This document shows positions 8,387 through 17,100 of a stretch of 64,000 nt of DNA, in pieces. This DNA comes from Thalassospira profundimaris WP0211. GTDB lineage: Bacteria; Pseudomonadota; Alphaproteobacteria; Rhodospirillales; Thalassospiraceae. Made by a program: the position numbers and the translations under genes. The stretch lies in the NCBI RefSeq assembly GCF_000300275.1, contig NZ_AMRN01000006.1, forward strand, positions 186,001 to 250,000, given 5' to 3'. The notes beneath the pieces are model-generated. The model did no database searches. It saw only the letters and a program-made list of their open reading frames with translations, and was not told the DNA's origin. How positions within the stretch are numbered: position 1 is the stretch's first letter; each line of letters opens with the position of its first letter.

Positions 8387-8917
8387 ATGAGAAACCCGAT
8401 GCCCGCCCCATCCCCGTTCGGTTCGGATATGACCAACCATACCGCCGATGGCGCGGGCATCAGACTTGAACAGCTTAAAGCGCCCTCAAACGACGACATT
8501 GCCGCCATCACCCGCCTTTGGATTGCAACCGGCCTGATCCCGGCAATCCGTGATACAAGGCAGGATATCGAAAACTGTATTGCGGCCGATAATGGCAGCC
8601 TGATTGTCGCGCGCATGCCAATTGATCAGCGAATCTTTGCCACCATGATGACCGGCCATGACACTGTCTTTGGCTGGATTCATTATCTGGCGATCGCCAA
8701 GCACGCCCAAGGCAGTGGCATTGGCCGCGAACTGGTAAGTTTGGCCGAGGATATCCTGCGTCTTTCGGGCTTAAGTGAAATTCGGGTCACAATTGAAAAT
8801 GCCGCAGCGGGTGATTTTTACGCCAAACTCGGCTATGACTTTATAGCAAGCGTCACCGATCAGGCTGATCCTGATCCGCACCAAAACAAGATAATGCGCA
8901 AGAGTTTAGACCAATGA
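8387..8917 (+). CDS. GNAT family N-acetyltransferase
   Basis: A 176-residue acetyl-CoA-dependent N-acetyltransferase. The central strand FGWIHYLAIAKHAQGSGIGRELV contains the acetyl-CoA pyrophosphate loop (Q/R-x-x-G-x-G/A pattern QGSGIG), followed by the IRVTIENAAAGDFYAKLGYDF segment typical of motif B (N-terminal NxxAxxFYxKLGF). The first 25 residues are poorly conserved in style, and ATG at 8399 or 8429 is also possible. Its stop overlaps the next GNAT gene by 4 bases (ATGA), so the two are translationally coupled. Substrate unknown. Confidence 0.85.
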   Translation: MRNPMPAPSPFGSDMTNHTADGAGIRLEQLKAPSNDDIAAITRLWIATGLIPAIRDTRQDIENCIAADNGSLIVARMPIDQRIFATMMTGHDTVFGWIHYLAIAKHAQGSGIGRELVSLAEDILRLSGLSEIRVTIENAAAGDFYAKLGYDFIASVTDQADPDPHQNKIMRKSLDQ

Positions 8918-9600
8918 CCCCATCCAATCCGCGCAAGCTGGAAGTTGTCGTCAGCTTCCTTGAAATGCAAAGCCCGCCCGAACGCGCACCGGCCATCGTC
9001 CCACCCGGCAAGGTCGCGATCATCCGGGCTGAAAACCCGACCCTGTCATTTTATCGCTACCTATATAATACGGTCGGCGAACCATGGCTGTGGTGGCAAC
9101 GCCGCCTGATGAGCGACGAAGAACTCTCTGCGATCCTCGCCAAGCCGGAAACACATGTTTATGTGCTTTATGTTGCTGGCGTTCCGGCGGGCTTTGCCGA
9201 GCTTGATCTGACGGATTTTGAATCGGATAACGTCATTGATCTGCACTATATGGGCCTGATGCCGGAATTCATCGGCAAGGGCTTTGGCAAATACCTGCTG
9301 GATTGGGCGATTGATACCGCCTGGAGCTTCAAGCCCACCCGTATCACGGTCAATACCTGCACGCTTGATCATCCAAGTGCACTTGGGGCTTACCAAAAGG
9401 CAGGATTTGCTATATATGATCGCCGAACCGATATTGTTGATGATCCGCGCGACACAGGACTGATCCCGCATATCGATCACCATGTCGATCATGATGGTCA
9501 TCCCGCGAGAGATACACCTGATCGCGAAAGTGATCCGAAAAATGCAAATAATGCAGATTCCGACACTTTGATCGTTGACTTTCCCGACCGCGCACGGTAA
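8914..9600 (+). CDS. GNAT family N-acetyltransferase
   Basis: A 228-residue GNAT protein. It has LHYMGLMPEFIGKGFGKYLLDWAID (acetyl-CoA loop GKGFGK) and ITVNTCTLDHPSALGAYQKAGFAIYDRR (motif B, AxxxYxKxGF). Residues about 180-228 form a polar, Asp-rich tail. It begins inside the stop codon of the preceding GNAT gene (ATGA), so the pair is coexpressed. It precedes rpmF by 41 bases. Target unknown; ribosomal-protein acetylation is tempting from position but unsupported. Confidence 0.87.
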   Translation: MTPSNPRKLEVVVSFLEMQSPPERAPAIVPPGKVAIIRAENPTLSFYRYLYNTVGEPWLWWQRRLMSDEELSAILAKPETHVYVLYVAGVPAGFAELDLTDFESDNVIDLHYMGLMPEFIGKGFGKYLLDWAIDTAWSFKPTRITVNTCTLDHPSALGAYQKAGFAIYDRRTDIVDDPRDTGLIPHIDHHVDHDGHPARDTPDRESDPKNANNADSDTLIVDFPDRAR

Positions 9601-9641
9601 CAAGCGCGCCTGAGTTTACCCAAGCCAGAGGATGATGACCC

Positions 9642-9821
9642 ATGGCAGTGCCAAAGAAAAAAGTGACCAAGTCCCGTCAGGGCATGCGTCGCTCGCATGA
9701 CAAGCTCGCCAAGGGCTCGTACCGCGAAGACAAAGAGACCGGCGAACTGCATCGCCCGCACCACATTGACCCGAACACCGGTATGTACCGTGGTCGTCAG
9801 GTGGTCGAGCCGAAGATGTAA
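9642..9821 (+). CDS. rpmF: 50S ribosomal protein L32
   Basis: A 59-residue basic protein starting [20 protein letters not shown], the signature of bacterial L32, a component of the large ribosomal subunit. The variable C-terminus ([20 protein letters not shown]) fits the alphaproteobacterial form. This copy lacks the zinc-binding CxxC pairs seen in some L32 proteins. The ATG follows a purine-rich CAGAGGATGATG leader. Two hairpins follow, the second with a T-run. No plsX or fabH lies downstream, unlike in many genomes. Confidence 0.97.
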   Translation: MAVPKKKVTKSRQGMRRSHDKLAKGSYREDKETGELHRPHHIDPNTGMYRGRQVVEPKM

Positions 9822-9876
9822 TTCCGCACCGGAGAGCTTTTTGCTCTTTGGCGGTTTGCGACGCTATATATTTCCG

Positions 9877-9898
9877 CGCCAGTCCTATCGGACTGGCG
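9877..9898 (+). terminator. hairpin downstream of rpmF
   Basis: Arms CGCCAGTCC (9877-9885) and GGACTGGCG (9890-9898) with a 4-base loop. There is no T-run, so it is probably an RNA-stability hairpin ahead of the true terminator. Confidence 0.45.
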
Positions 9899-9906
9899 TC
9901 TGGTTT

Positions 9907-9942
9907 AAAAAGGGATGAAACCGTTTGGTTTCATCCCTTTTT
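9907..9942. terminator. bidirectional terminator between rpmF and the dehydratase gene
   Basis: Sixteen-base perfect arms (9907-9922 and 9927-9942) around a GTTT loop. The arms begin with A-runs and end with T-runs, so the hairpin serves both convergent genes. Confidence 0.9.
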
Positions 9943-9950
9943 ATTTATCC

Positions 9951-10907
9951 CTACTCAAAACCATCCATACCGGTTCCGCACACAATCACCCCGACCCGCC
10001 CAGGATTTGGATCGCCCAGGCGATCATTCATAACAGCCGCAATACCGGCGGCGGCCGAAAGTTCGACCGAAATGCCGAACTCCTTCCAAAGCCACTTGGC
10101 AGATTTTTGCATTTCCTCGTCACTGACCAGTGCGATGCGATCCACATTCCCGCCAATCAGATCGACATTAAGTGCCGATGACTGACGCGGTGCCAGACTG
10201 GTGGCGGCTGTATTCACGCTGGGCAAAGTCGCGACCTCGTTGGCCTTAAGGCTTTCAAACAGGGTTGCCGCCCCGGTCGGCTCCACACCGATCACCCGGA
10301 TCGATGGGCGCAACAAGCGTGCGGCTGTCGCCACACCGGCAATCAGTCCACCACCACCAATCGCAACGACCAGCGTATCAAGGTCGGGTTGCTGTTCTAA
10401 AAGCTCAAGCGCGATGGTTCCCTGCCCGGCAATCACCTTGGGGTCGGCGAACGGGTGGATATAGGCCATACCGCTTTCATGTGCGTGCCCCATCGCGGCA
10501 CGGTTGGCGTCATCCCAAACGGCCCCGATCAACGCCACATCAACACCCTGCGCGCGCAGTTTTTTGACTTTGGGCTGTGGTGTATTGGTCGGCAGGAAGA
10601 TTTTCACCGGTACACCCAGTGTGCGGGCCGCATTGATCACACCCAAGCCATGGTTGCCACCCGATGCGGTGCACAGCCCGGCAGAGCGTTGTTCCGGTTC
10701 AAGGGCCAGTGCGGCATTCATCGCCCCGCGTGCCTTAAAGGACCCGCTGACCTGCATGTTTTCAAGTTTCAGGAATATCTCGGGGATGCGATCACGCGCG
10801 ACAAAGCCCGATGTATCGCCAAAATTGCTGGCCTCAAACACCGGGGTCAGGCGCATATGGTCCGATATCGCCTTGCGCGCAGTGCGAAAATCCTGAAGTT
10901 CAATCAC
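9951..10907 (-). CDS. PLP-dependent threonine/serine dehydratase
   Basis: A 318-residue fold-type II PLP enzyme that deaminates threonine or serine to the 2-oxoacid. The PLP lysine is in VSGSFKARGAMNAAL, the phosphate-binding Gly loop is AIGGGGLIAG, and the substrate loop is TASGGNHGLGVI. It is of the short catabolic type: no C-terminal ACT regulatory domain, against about 510 residues for biosynthetic IlvA. Start GTG at 10907, with AAGGGGG five bases upstream. Serine racemase or another family member cannot be excluded. Confidence 0.85.
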   Translation of the reverse strand: MIELQDFRTARKAISDHMRLTPVFEASNFGDTSGFVARDRIPEIFLKLENMQVSGSFKARGAMNAALALEPEQRSAGLCTASGGNHGLGVINAARTLGVPVKIFLPTNTPQPKVKKLRAQGVDVALIGAVWDDANRAAMGHAHESGMAYIHPFADPKVIAGQGTIALELLEQQPDLDTLVVAIGGGGLIAGVATAARLLRPSIRVIGVEPTGAATLFESLKANEVATLPSVNTAATSLAPRQSSALNVDLIGGNVDRIALVSDEEMQKSAKWLWKEFGISVELSAAAGIAAVMNDRLGDPNPGRVGVIVCGTGMDGFE

Positions 10908-11075
10908 GGGGCCCCCTTGCTGTATTCTGTGTCATTCGGTGCTGTTATCGCCTGTAAAAAATAGCCTGATATCAGGCATTAACAATGGCTTTGACGCAAA
11001 AAGCCTTGAACGGCCGCCGCCAAGGTGGTTTGTCTTTGAGGCATAAGACGTCGCGCCCAAGGAGAACCGCCTGTT

Positions 11076-12260
11076 ATGTCATCGCAAAGCCCCAAACATA
11101 CCGCAACCAAACTGGTCCATGCCGGTCGCCGTTCCAGCCAGTATCACGGCGTGGTCAACCCGCCGGTTCTGCATGCCTCGACCATCCTGTTTGACAGCCT
11201 GGCAGAACTTGAAAAGGCTGGCGCCTCGGTCCCCGGAAAAACGACCTATGGCCGCCACGGAACGCCGACGCGCTTTTTGCTGGAAGAAGCCGTTGCCGAA
11301 CTTGAAGGTGGCTATGGCACGCTATGCGTTTCATCGGGCGTTTCGGCCATCACCAATGCGATCCTCGCCTTTGTGAAGCCCGGCGATCACATCCTGATCA
11401 CCGACAGCACCTATTTCCCGACTCGCAACCTGTGCAATACGTTCCTCAAAAAGTTCGGGGTCGAGACGGAATATTATGATCCGGCGATTGGCGGCGACAT
11501 TCCCGGCCTTATTCGCGATAACACCGCCCTTGTCTGGTGCGAAAGCCCGGGGTCACTGACCTTTGAAATGCAGGATATCCCGGCAATCGCCAAGGCCGCG
11601 CACGCGCGCAATGTAAAGGTGATGCTTGATAACACCTGGGCTTCCCCGATCCTGTGCCGTCCGTTTGAATTGGGTGTTGATGTTTCGGTTCAGGCGGGCA
11701 CCAAATACATTGTCGGTCATTCCGACGTCATGCTGGGCACCATCACGACCGCGACTGAGGAAGACCTTCTGACCATCAAGAAGCAGGTCCTGATTTCCGG
11801 TGATGCAGTTGGGCCAGATGATTGCTATTTGGCCCAGCGCGGGCTTCGCACCCTTGCTGTGCGTCTTAAACAGCATCATGAAAGCGGCCTTAAGGTCGCA
11901 AAATGGTTGCAAACCCGCCCGGAAGTCAAACGCGTGATACATCCGGGCCTCCCCGATGATCCGGGACACGCCATCTGGAAACGCGATTTCACCGGTGCCT
12001 GCGGTCTGTTTTCCTTTGTCATGCAGCCGGTCGAAAAGGCGCAGCTCGCCAATATGGTCGATCATATGGAGCTGTTTGGCATGGGCTTTAGCTGGGGCGG
12101 CTTTGAAAGCCTGATCTTGCCGTCCGATCCGGCCAAAATCCGCACTGCCACCAAATGGGACGAAGATGGCCAACTGGTCCGGCTCCATATCGGCCTTGAA
12201 GACCCCGATGATCTGATCGCCGATCTTGAAGCCGGGTTTGATCGGCTGAAAACGGCCTAA
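11076..12260 (+). CDS. metC: cystathionine beta-lyase
   Basis: A 394-residue Cys/Met-metabolism PLP enzyme. It cleaves cystathionine to homocysteine, pyruvate and ammonia in methionine synthesis. Visible features are the N-terminal RSSQYHGVVNPPVLHASTI, the PLP-region YGRHGTPT, and the Schiff-base lysine in VQAGTKYIVGHSDVMLG. The GTKYIVGHSD form with YGRHGTPT resembles MetC rather than cystathionine gamma-synthase. Strong Shine-Dalgarno AAGGAGAA upstream of the ATG. A second paralogue lies at 33113. It is followed by a strong terminator. Confidence 0.88.
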   Translation: MSSQSPKHTATKLVHAGRRSSQYHGVVNPPVLHASTILFDSLAELEKAGASVPGKTTYGRHGTPTRFLLEEAVAELEGGYGTLCVSSGVSAITNAILAFVKPGDHILITDSTYFPTRNLCNTFLKKFGVETEYYDPAIGGDIPGLIRDNTALVWCESPGSLTFEMQDIPAIAKAAHARNVKVMLDNTWASPILCRPFELGVDVSVQAGTKYIVGHSDVMLGTITTATEEDLLTIKKQVLISGDAVGPDDCYLAQRGLRTLAVRLKQHHESGLKVAKWLQTRPEVKRVIHPGLPDDPGHAIWKRDFTGACGLFSFVMQPVEKAQLANMVDHMELFGMGFSWGGFESLILPSDPAKIRTATKWDEDGQLVRLHIGLEDPDDLIADLEAGFDRLKTA

Positions 12261-12286
12261 ATCCGAAAAGCACACCCGAAAATGAC

Positions 12287-12314
12287 AAAGGGCGCTGAAC
12301 TTTCAGCGCCCTTT
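12287..12314. terminator. bidirectional terminator after metC
   Basis: Thirteen-base perfect arms (12287-12299 and 12302-12314), A-rich outside on the left and T-rich on the right. It serves metC and the convergent DUF3429 gene. Confidence 0.9.
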
Positions 12315-12343
12315 TCAGTTCAAACCTTTAAACCTTCGTGGCC

Positions 12344-12856
12344 TTAGAGCCACGCAAACAAAAGCGATGCAATCACAATCACCGACAGGATGACGCGCAA
12401 GTTGCCATACCATGATGGAAACTGCTCGCTTTTGACGGTCTGCAAATCGATCAACAGCATGGCCGCAAAGCTTGCTGCCAGAACAGGCAACCCAATCGCC
12501 AGCGGCACAAGCAGTGTCAACCATCCGATAAGCGACGGCACCACACTGATGCCAAGCGCAACCCACAGGAACTTGTCGGCAACGGCCCCCTGATCAAAGG
12601 CCTTGATCGCCCTTCCCCAATGCACACCACCCAGAAATGACAAAATCACCGCGCCATAGGCGACAAGGGTGAAATAGGCCAAGGATTGATGCGCACCCGA
12701 TAAGAATGCGCCGCCAATCGACAAGCCAACAAACGGGATCGCACCACTTAGCCCGAACCAACGTGCGGGCACCGGGATGGATGTAAAGAAAGGCGCACCT
12801 TCCCGCGAGCCCGAAGCGGATGCTGGATTACGATTTATTGATGAATGCTGCGGCAC
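12344..12856 (-). CDS. DUF3429 membrane protein
   Basis: A 170-residue integral membrane protein with four to five hydrophobic helices after a polar N-terminus of about 25 residues. The phrases LSGAIPFVGLSIG and VAYGAVILSFLGGVHWGRAI match the DUF3429 family, whose function is unknown. Start GTG at 12856 with AAAGGA eight bases upstream. It lies 81 bases downstream of znuB's stop on the same strand but has its own start signals, so a link to zinc uptake is not implied. Confidence 0.8.
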   Translation of the reverse strand: MPQHSSINRNPASASGSREGAPFFTSIPVPARWFGLSGAIPFVGLSIGGAFLSGAHQSLAYFTLVAYGAVILSFLGGVHWGRAIKAFDQGAVADKFLWVALGISVVPSLIGWLTLLVPLAIGLPVLAASFAAMLLIDLQTVKSEQFPSWYGNLRVILSVIVIASLLFAWL

Positions 12857-12937
12857 GCCGATATCCTTTCACGCGGTTCTATCTGCGCTTTACGGAATCG
12901 GGTGCCGGGCTGATCACCGCGTTTGCGGCGATAACGT

Positions 12938-13744
12938 TTAGCTACCTGCAAAGTGGCGCTTGGCACTCATCACAATGCCGCTGGCAACAAAGATCGCCGC
13001 GGCTGAAATCACGATGCTGGGCCCGGCTGGCGTATCAACATGCCAGGACAGGGAAAGACCCGCCAGAACCGACGCCGCGCCAAACAGCCCCGCACCAATC
13101 GCCATCTGTTCAGGTGTGCGGGCAAAGAAACGCGCACTTGCGGCTGGCACGATCAAAAGGGCTGTAATCAGCAAAACCCCGACAATCTTGATCGCCATAC
13201 CGATCACAAGCGCCATCAGAAGCATGAAGATCAAACGCAGACGTTCGACCGGGATGCTTTCGGCCGCGGCAATTTCCGGGCTGACTGTCAGCGCAAGCAA
13301 CGGCCGCCACATCCATGCAAGGATGCCAAGTGCAAAGGCGCCGCCAACCGCCAAAAGCAAGATATCCCCGGTATTGACCGCCAGAATATCGCCAAACAGA
13401 TAAGCCATCAGATCAACAGCCACCCCTTGCACAAAGGCAAGCGCGACCATGCCCAGTGCCAGCGTGGAATGCGCCAGCATGCCCAGCACCGTATCACTGC
13501 CAATCCGCGATTGCCGCTGCCCATAAGCCAGAATAAGGGCAGCCGCCAGACAAGTCGCGATCATGCCGATCCGCACATCGACCCCGATCAGAAGACCAAG
13601 CGCCACCCCCAGCAATGCCGTATGCGCCAGCATGTCGCCAAAGAACGCCATGCGTCGCCAGACGATAAAGGCGCCAAACGGTCCACAGACAATGGCCAGC
13701 AAAACACCGCCCAAAACGGCGCGAAACAGGAAATCGTCCATCAT
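12938..13744 (-). CDS. znuB: zinc ABC transporter permease
   Basis: A 268-residue integral membrane subunit of the ABC-3 (metal) permease family, with about eight hydrophobic segments and the family phrases [30 protein letters not shown] near the N-terminus. It forms the channel of the ZnuABC zinc importer. The start overlaps the znuC stop by 4 bases (ATGA), so translation is coupled. The periplasmic binding protein gene znuA is not in this cluster and must lie elsewhere. Expression is expected to follow zinc starvation through the upstream Zur box. Confidence 0.92.
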   Translation of the reverse strand: MMDDFLFRAVLGGVLLAIVCGPFGAFIVWRRMAFFGDMLAHTALLGVALGLLIGVDVRIGMIATCLAAALILAYGQRQSRIGSDTVLGMLAHSTLALGMVALAFVQGVAVDLMAYLFGDILAVNTGDILLLAVGGAFALGILAWMWRPLLALTVSPEIAAAESIPVERLRLIFMLLMALVIGMAIKIVGVLLITALLIVPAASARFFARTPEQMAIGAGLFGAASVLAGLSLSWHVDTPAGPSIVISAAAIFVASGIVMSAKRHFAGS

Positions 13745-14583
13745 TGGTTTGTTCCCGCCCCTTCTTTGACGGCATTATTGTGATCATGCGCGTGATCATC
13801 TGCGTGATGGTGATGCGCATGGTCATGCGAATGATCGTGACCACATCCGCCAACAACATGCCCCGACAGATCATGTTCGTGATCATGTTCGTGGTGATAA
13901 ATGCCGATCGCATCGGCCTCGCGCACACCAAACAAGGACCGGTATTCCGGATGCTGGCGCACGGTTTCGGGAATGCCTGAACAACAGACATGGCGATTGA
14001 AGCAGACCACCTGATCGGTCTTGGCCATCACCAGATGCAGGTCATGTGAAATCATCAGAACGGCGCAATCAAGTTCACGGCGGATCTCGTCAATCAGGCG
14101 ATAAAGCTCCGCCTGCCCGGAAACATCGACGCCCTGCGTCGGCTCATCGAGCACCAGCAAATGCGGGCGCAGCAAAAGGGTGCGGGCCAGCATCACACGC
14201 TGCGTCTCGCCACCTGAAAGCTGGCTCATCTGCGCGTCAATCACATGCCCTGCCCCGACCTGCGCCAGAACGCCTTCGCAATCCGCCCGGCTCACGGACC
14301 GGGTCAGGCTCAGAAACCGCTTCACCGTCATCGGCAAAACCTGATCAATGGCAAGCTTTTGCGGCACATAGCCAATCGTAAGCCCGCGTTTGCGCACGAC
14401 CTCGCCACTATCGGCTTTCTGCAAGCCCAGAAGCGTCTTGACCAATGTGGATTTGCCAGCACCATTTGGCCCGATCAGGGTAATGATCTCGCCCGGATGG
14501 ATGGCAAGCGATACCTGATCAAGCACCCGCTCATTGCCAAAGGACAGAACAAGGTCACGGCCTTCAATGAGTGGCGCAGTCAT
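13741..14583 (-). CDS. znuC: zinc ABC transporter ATP-binding protein
   Basis: A 280-residue ABC ATPase energising zinc uptake. Walker A is GPNGAGKS, the signature is LSGGETQRV, and Walker B is [12 protein letters not shown]. Residues about 230-280 form a long His/Asp-rich tail (for example [21 protein letters not shown]), typical of ZnuC and likely metal-binding. Start ATG at 14583 overlaps the 3' end of zur by 20 bases; an upstream in-frame ATG at 14634 would add a non-homologous leader. Order zur-znuC-znuB indicates one transcript. Confidence 0.93.
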   Translation of the reverse strand: MTAPLIEGRDLVLSFGNERVLDQVSLAIHPGEIITLIGPNGAGKSTLVKTLLGLQKADSGEVVRKRGLTIGYVPQKLAIDQVLPMTVKRFLSLTRSVSRADCEGVLAQVGAGHVIDAQMSQLSGGETQRVMLARTLLLRPHLLVLDEPTQGVDVSGQAELYRLIDEIRRELDCAVLMISHDLHLVMAKTDQVVCFNRHVCCSGIPETVRQHPEYRSLFGVREADAIGIYHHEHDHEHDLSGHVVGGCGHDHSHDHAHHHHADDHAHDHNNAVKEGAGTNQ

Positions 14584-15040
14584 GGCACAGCCCCTTGATC
14601 TCGACCGTGGTCGCCTGAATGGTAAAACCGACACTGCGGGCTGCCTTGCGCACCGCGTTGCTCATGTCTTCGTTGACCGCCTCGGCCACGCGCCCGCAAT
14701 CAGTACAGATGAAATACTGCCCCAAATGTTCGCAATCAGGCCGGTCACAGCCGAAATAGGCATTAAGCGACTCAATTCTGTGCACCAGACCAAGCTCGGT
14801 CAGGAATTCCAGCGCGCGATAAACCGTCGGTGGCTGCACCCGCTGCCCTTCGGCGGTCAGCGCATCCAGCAGCTCATAGGCCGTCACCGCCTTATGCGAT
14901 TGCCAGATAAGGGTAAAGACCTTGCGGCGCATGTCGGTAAAACGCGCATTTTCGCTGTCACAGACTTTCTCTGCCTGCGCAAGTGCGCTATGCACACATC
15001 TGTCGTGATCATGGCCCTTTTTCGGGAAAAGATCGCTCAT
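14564..15040 (-). CDS. zur: zinc uptake regulator, Fur family
   Basis: A 158-residue Fur-family repressor that senses cytoplasmic zinc. The winged helix covers about residues 30-95 ([35 protein letters not shown]). The dimerisation domain carries the structural zinc cysteines CTDCGR and CHDC near the C-terminus, and an N-terminal [13 protein letters not shown] His/Cys cluster. The start MSDLF at 15040 is preferred; an in-frame ATG at 15091 exists. First gene of zur-znuC-znuB and probably autoregulated through the palindrome at 15120. Confidence 0.92.
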   Translation of the reverse strand: MSDLFPKKGHDHDRCVHSALAQAEKVCDSENARFTDMRRKVFTLIWQSHKAVTAYELLDALTAEGQRVQPPTVYRALEFLTELGLVHRIESLNAYFGCDRPDCEHLGQYFICTDCGRVAEAVNEDMSNAVRKAARSVGFTIQATTVEIKGLCHDCATH

Positions 15041-15119
15041 AGCTGAATATCTCGTATCGACGGCCATCTGGTTTCGGCGGTTTCGGCCCAACCGATTTCA
15101 AAAAGCCGTGGCATCTGAT

Positions 15120-15143
15120 GAAATGTTATAATATATCATTTTC
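15120..15143. promoter_or_regulatory. Zur box between zur-znuCB and hisI-COG0523 GTPase
   Basis: A 24-base imperfect palindrome. The left arm GAAATGTTATA matches the left half of the known enterobacterial Zur consensus exactly; the right arm TATATCATTTTC is a slightly degenerate mirror. It sits 80 bases upstream of the zur start and 49 bases upstream of hisI, so it could control both directions. Confidence 0.75.
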
Positions 15144-15191
15144 TGACGCGCCGAACGTCAAAAGTCAACCACCATCGACCGGAGCTTCCCC

Positions 15192-15590
15192 ATGACGGGC
15201 TCAAATGCACTGATTGCCGACAAACTGAAATTCAACGAAAACGGCCTGATCCCGGCAATCGCCCAGCAACATGACAGCGGCGAAGTCCTGATGATGGCGT
15301 GGATGAACCGCGATGCCGTGCTTGAAACACTTGAAACCGGCCGGGTGTGTTATTTCTCGCGCTCTCGCGGGAAACTCTGGCGCAAGGGCGAAAGCTCCGG
15401 CCAGGTGCAGAAACTTGTCGATTTTCGCTATGACTGCGACATGGACACCATTCTGGTCGAGGTCGATCAGATTGGCGTTGCCTGTCACACCGGGCGGCGC
15501 AACTGTTTCTATTTCGCCGCACGTGATGGCAAGGAAGTCGTGATTTCCGAACCGGAAGTTTCGGCCGAAGAGCTTTACGGCAAGAAATAA
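15192..15590 (+). CDS. hisI: phosphoribosyl-AMP cyclohydrolase
   Basis: A 132-residue monofunctional enzyme of histidine biosynthesis (third step, opening the purine ring of PR-AMP). The N-terminal GLIPAIAQQHDSGEVLMMAWMN and WRKGESSGQ phrases match. The Mg/Zn site is intact: DCDMD, then ACHTGRRNCF, giving three conserved cysteines that bind catalytic zinc. Shine-Dalgarno CGGAG before the ATG. It is separated from other his genes, lies next to a Zur box and is followed by a COG0523 GTPase 34 bases on, which suggests expression under zinc starvation. Confidence 0.93.
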   Translation: MTGSNALIADKLKFNENGLIPAIAQQHDSGEVLMMAWMNRDAVLETLETGRVCYFSRSRGKLWRKGESSGQVQKLVDFRYDCDMDTILVEVDQIGVACHTGRRNCFYFAARDGKEVVISEPEVSAEELYGKK

Positions 15591-15630
15591 GCCCCAAATC
15601 CCACGCCCAGCGCAAAAGACCTGATTGATC

Positions 15631-16764
15631 ATGGCCCTTTCCAACGAACATTTTGACCGCATCGCCACCACCGTCATCACCGGCTTTCTTGGCAGTGGCA
15701 AGACCACGCTTTTGAATGCCCTGCTGACACAGGATGGCATGGATAAGACGGCCGTGCTGATTAACGAGTTCGGCGAAATCGGGCTCGATCATCTTCTGGT
15801 GCGCGAAGTGTCCGAAGATGTGGTATTGCTAAATTCCGGCTGCATTTGCTGCTCGGTGCGCGGTGATCTGATTTCGGGCCTGCGCGATTTGTTTGTCAAA
15901 CGCACGCGCGGTGAAATCCCGGAATTTGATCGGGTGATCATTGAAACCACCGGCCTTGCCGACCCGGCCCCGATCCTGCACACCCTGATGACCGACCCGC
16001 TTCTGACCACCAAGTTCCGCCTTGATAGCGTGGTGACCACCGTCGATGCCATCCACGGCGCAGGCCAACTTGATAACCATCCCGAAAGCGTCAAGCAGAC
16101 GGCCGTTGCCGACCGCATCCTGATGACCAAGGCCGATCTGGCCGATGAGGCAACGCGCACAGCCCTTGAAACCCGCCTGCGCGCCCTTAACCCGGCCGCC
16201 CCGATCTATCCGGTGGTCAATGGCGACATTGCGGTTTCAAAGCTGTTTAATGCCGGGCTGTATGATCCGACAACCAAAAGCATGGATGTGCAGAAATGGC
16301 TGCGCGACGAAGCCTATGAACAGCATGGTGATGCGCATAACCATCATCATGACGATCACGGGCATCATGACCATCATGATCATTCGCACGACCACCATGA
16401 TCACAGCCATGACGTCAACCGCCATGATGACCACATCCGGTCATTTTGCATTACCTTTGACGAACCGATCCATTGGGATGCCTTTGTCACCTGGGCCGAA
16501 ATCTTTACCCAGATGCGCGGCGAAAGCCTTTTGCGCGTAAAGGGCATCCTTAATCTGGTCGGTGAAGATGCGCCTGTCGCCATTCACGCCGTGCAGCATG
16601 TTTTCCACCCGCCGGCATCCCTGCCCGCATGGCCAAGTGATGATCACCGGTCCAAGATCGTCTTCATCACCAAGGATCTTGGGCCCCAGGTGATCCGTGA
16701 ATCGCTTTATCACCTGAATGCCGCGGTCAGCGAAACCAATGATGGCAATACGGTCAAAGAATAA
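15631..16764 (+). CDS. COG0523 (CobW/ZigA-type) GTPase, putative zinc metallochaperone
   Basis: A 377-residue G3E-family GTPase. Walker A is GFLGSGKTTLL, the metal-binding motif is GCICCSVRGD (CxCC), and NKxD-like MTKADL follows. A His/Asp-rich linker of about 40 residues lies at about 230-270 (HNHHHDDHGHHDHHDHSHDHH), before a C-terminal CobW_C domain. Such proteins deliver zinc to clients under starvation. The Zur box, zur-znuCB divergence and the upstream zinc enzyme HisI make zinc the likely metal, with HisI a plausible client. Start ATG 15631; an in-frame TTG lies two codons earlier. Confidence 0.9.
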   Translation: MALSNEHFDRIATTVITGFLGSGKTTLLNALLTQDGMDKTAVLINEFGEIGLDHLLVREVSEDVVLLNSGCICCSVRGDLISGLRDLFVKRTRGEIPEFDRVIIETTGLADPAPILHTLMTDPLLTTKFRLDSVVTTVDAIHGAGQLDNHPESVKQTAVADRILMTKADLADEATRTALETRLRALNPAAPIYPVVNGDIAVSKLFNAGLYDPTTKSMDVQKWLRDEAYEQHGDAHNHHHDDHGHHDHHDHSHDHHDHSHDVNRHDDHIRSFCITFDEPIHWDAFVTWAEIFTQMRGESLLRVKGILNLVGEDAPVAIHAVQHVFHPPASLPAWPSDDHRSKIVFITKDLGPQVIRESLYHLNAAVSETNDGNTVKE

Positions 16765-17100
16765 TCGACTGCGTTTGAGCCACATCAAGGATCATTACCC
16801 GTGATTGCGGCAATCTCGTCCTTGGCTTGATACAGCCTCACTCTAAGTCCTGAACTTCGGGCGACCCATTAATTTGGTCGCCCTTTTTCTTTGCCTGAAA
16901 ATCCCCACCCGCACACGGGACAACCCCGGGCCTCTCGCCAATTGCACAGCCTGTACCATCCTGATGTACAGGTTGCGATCGGCGACATGCGCACTAAATC
17001 TGGCGCAAATCGGGCAAACTGACACCGGATCGTCATTTGCACATGACACCGCGAAGACCCAAAATCACAACAATCAAACGAAACAAGGGGGTACACCAGT
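16765..17100. other. 336-base intergenic region
   Basis: No gene recognised. It holds the terminator at 16859 and, beyond it, the promoter region of the aldo/keto reductase. TGTACAGG-type half repeats near 16962 are too weak to call. Confidence 0.5.
16859..16888 (+). terminator. terminator after the COG0523 GTPase
   Basis: Arms GGGCGACC (16859-16866) and GGTCGCCC (16876-16883) followed by TTTTTCTTT. About 95 bases past the stop. Confidence 0.85.

Noticed and set aside
15153-15166. 14-base match GAACGTCAAAAGTC near hisI and again near 61223 (upstream of phaC)
   Set aside because: Several exact 14-base repeats are expected by chance in a window of this size; no common feature beyond this.
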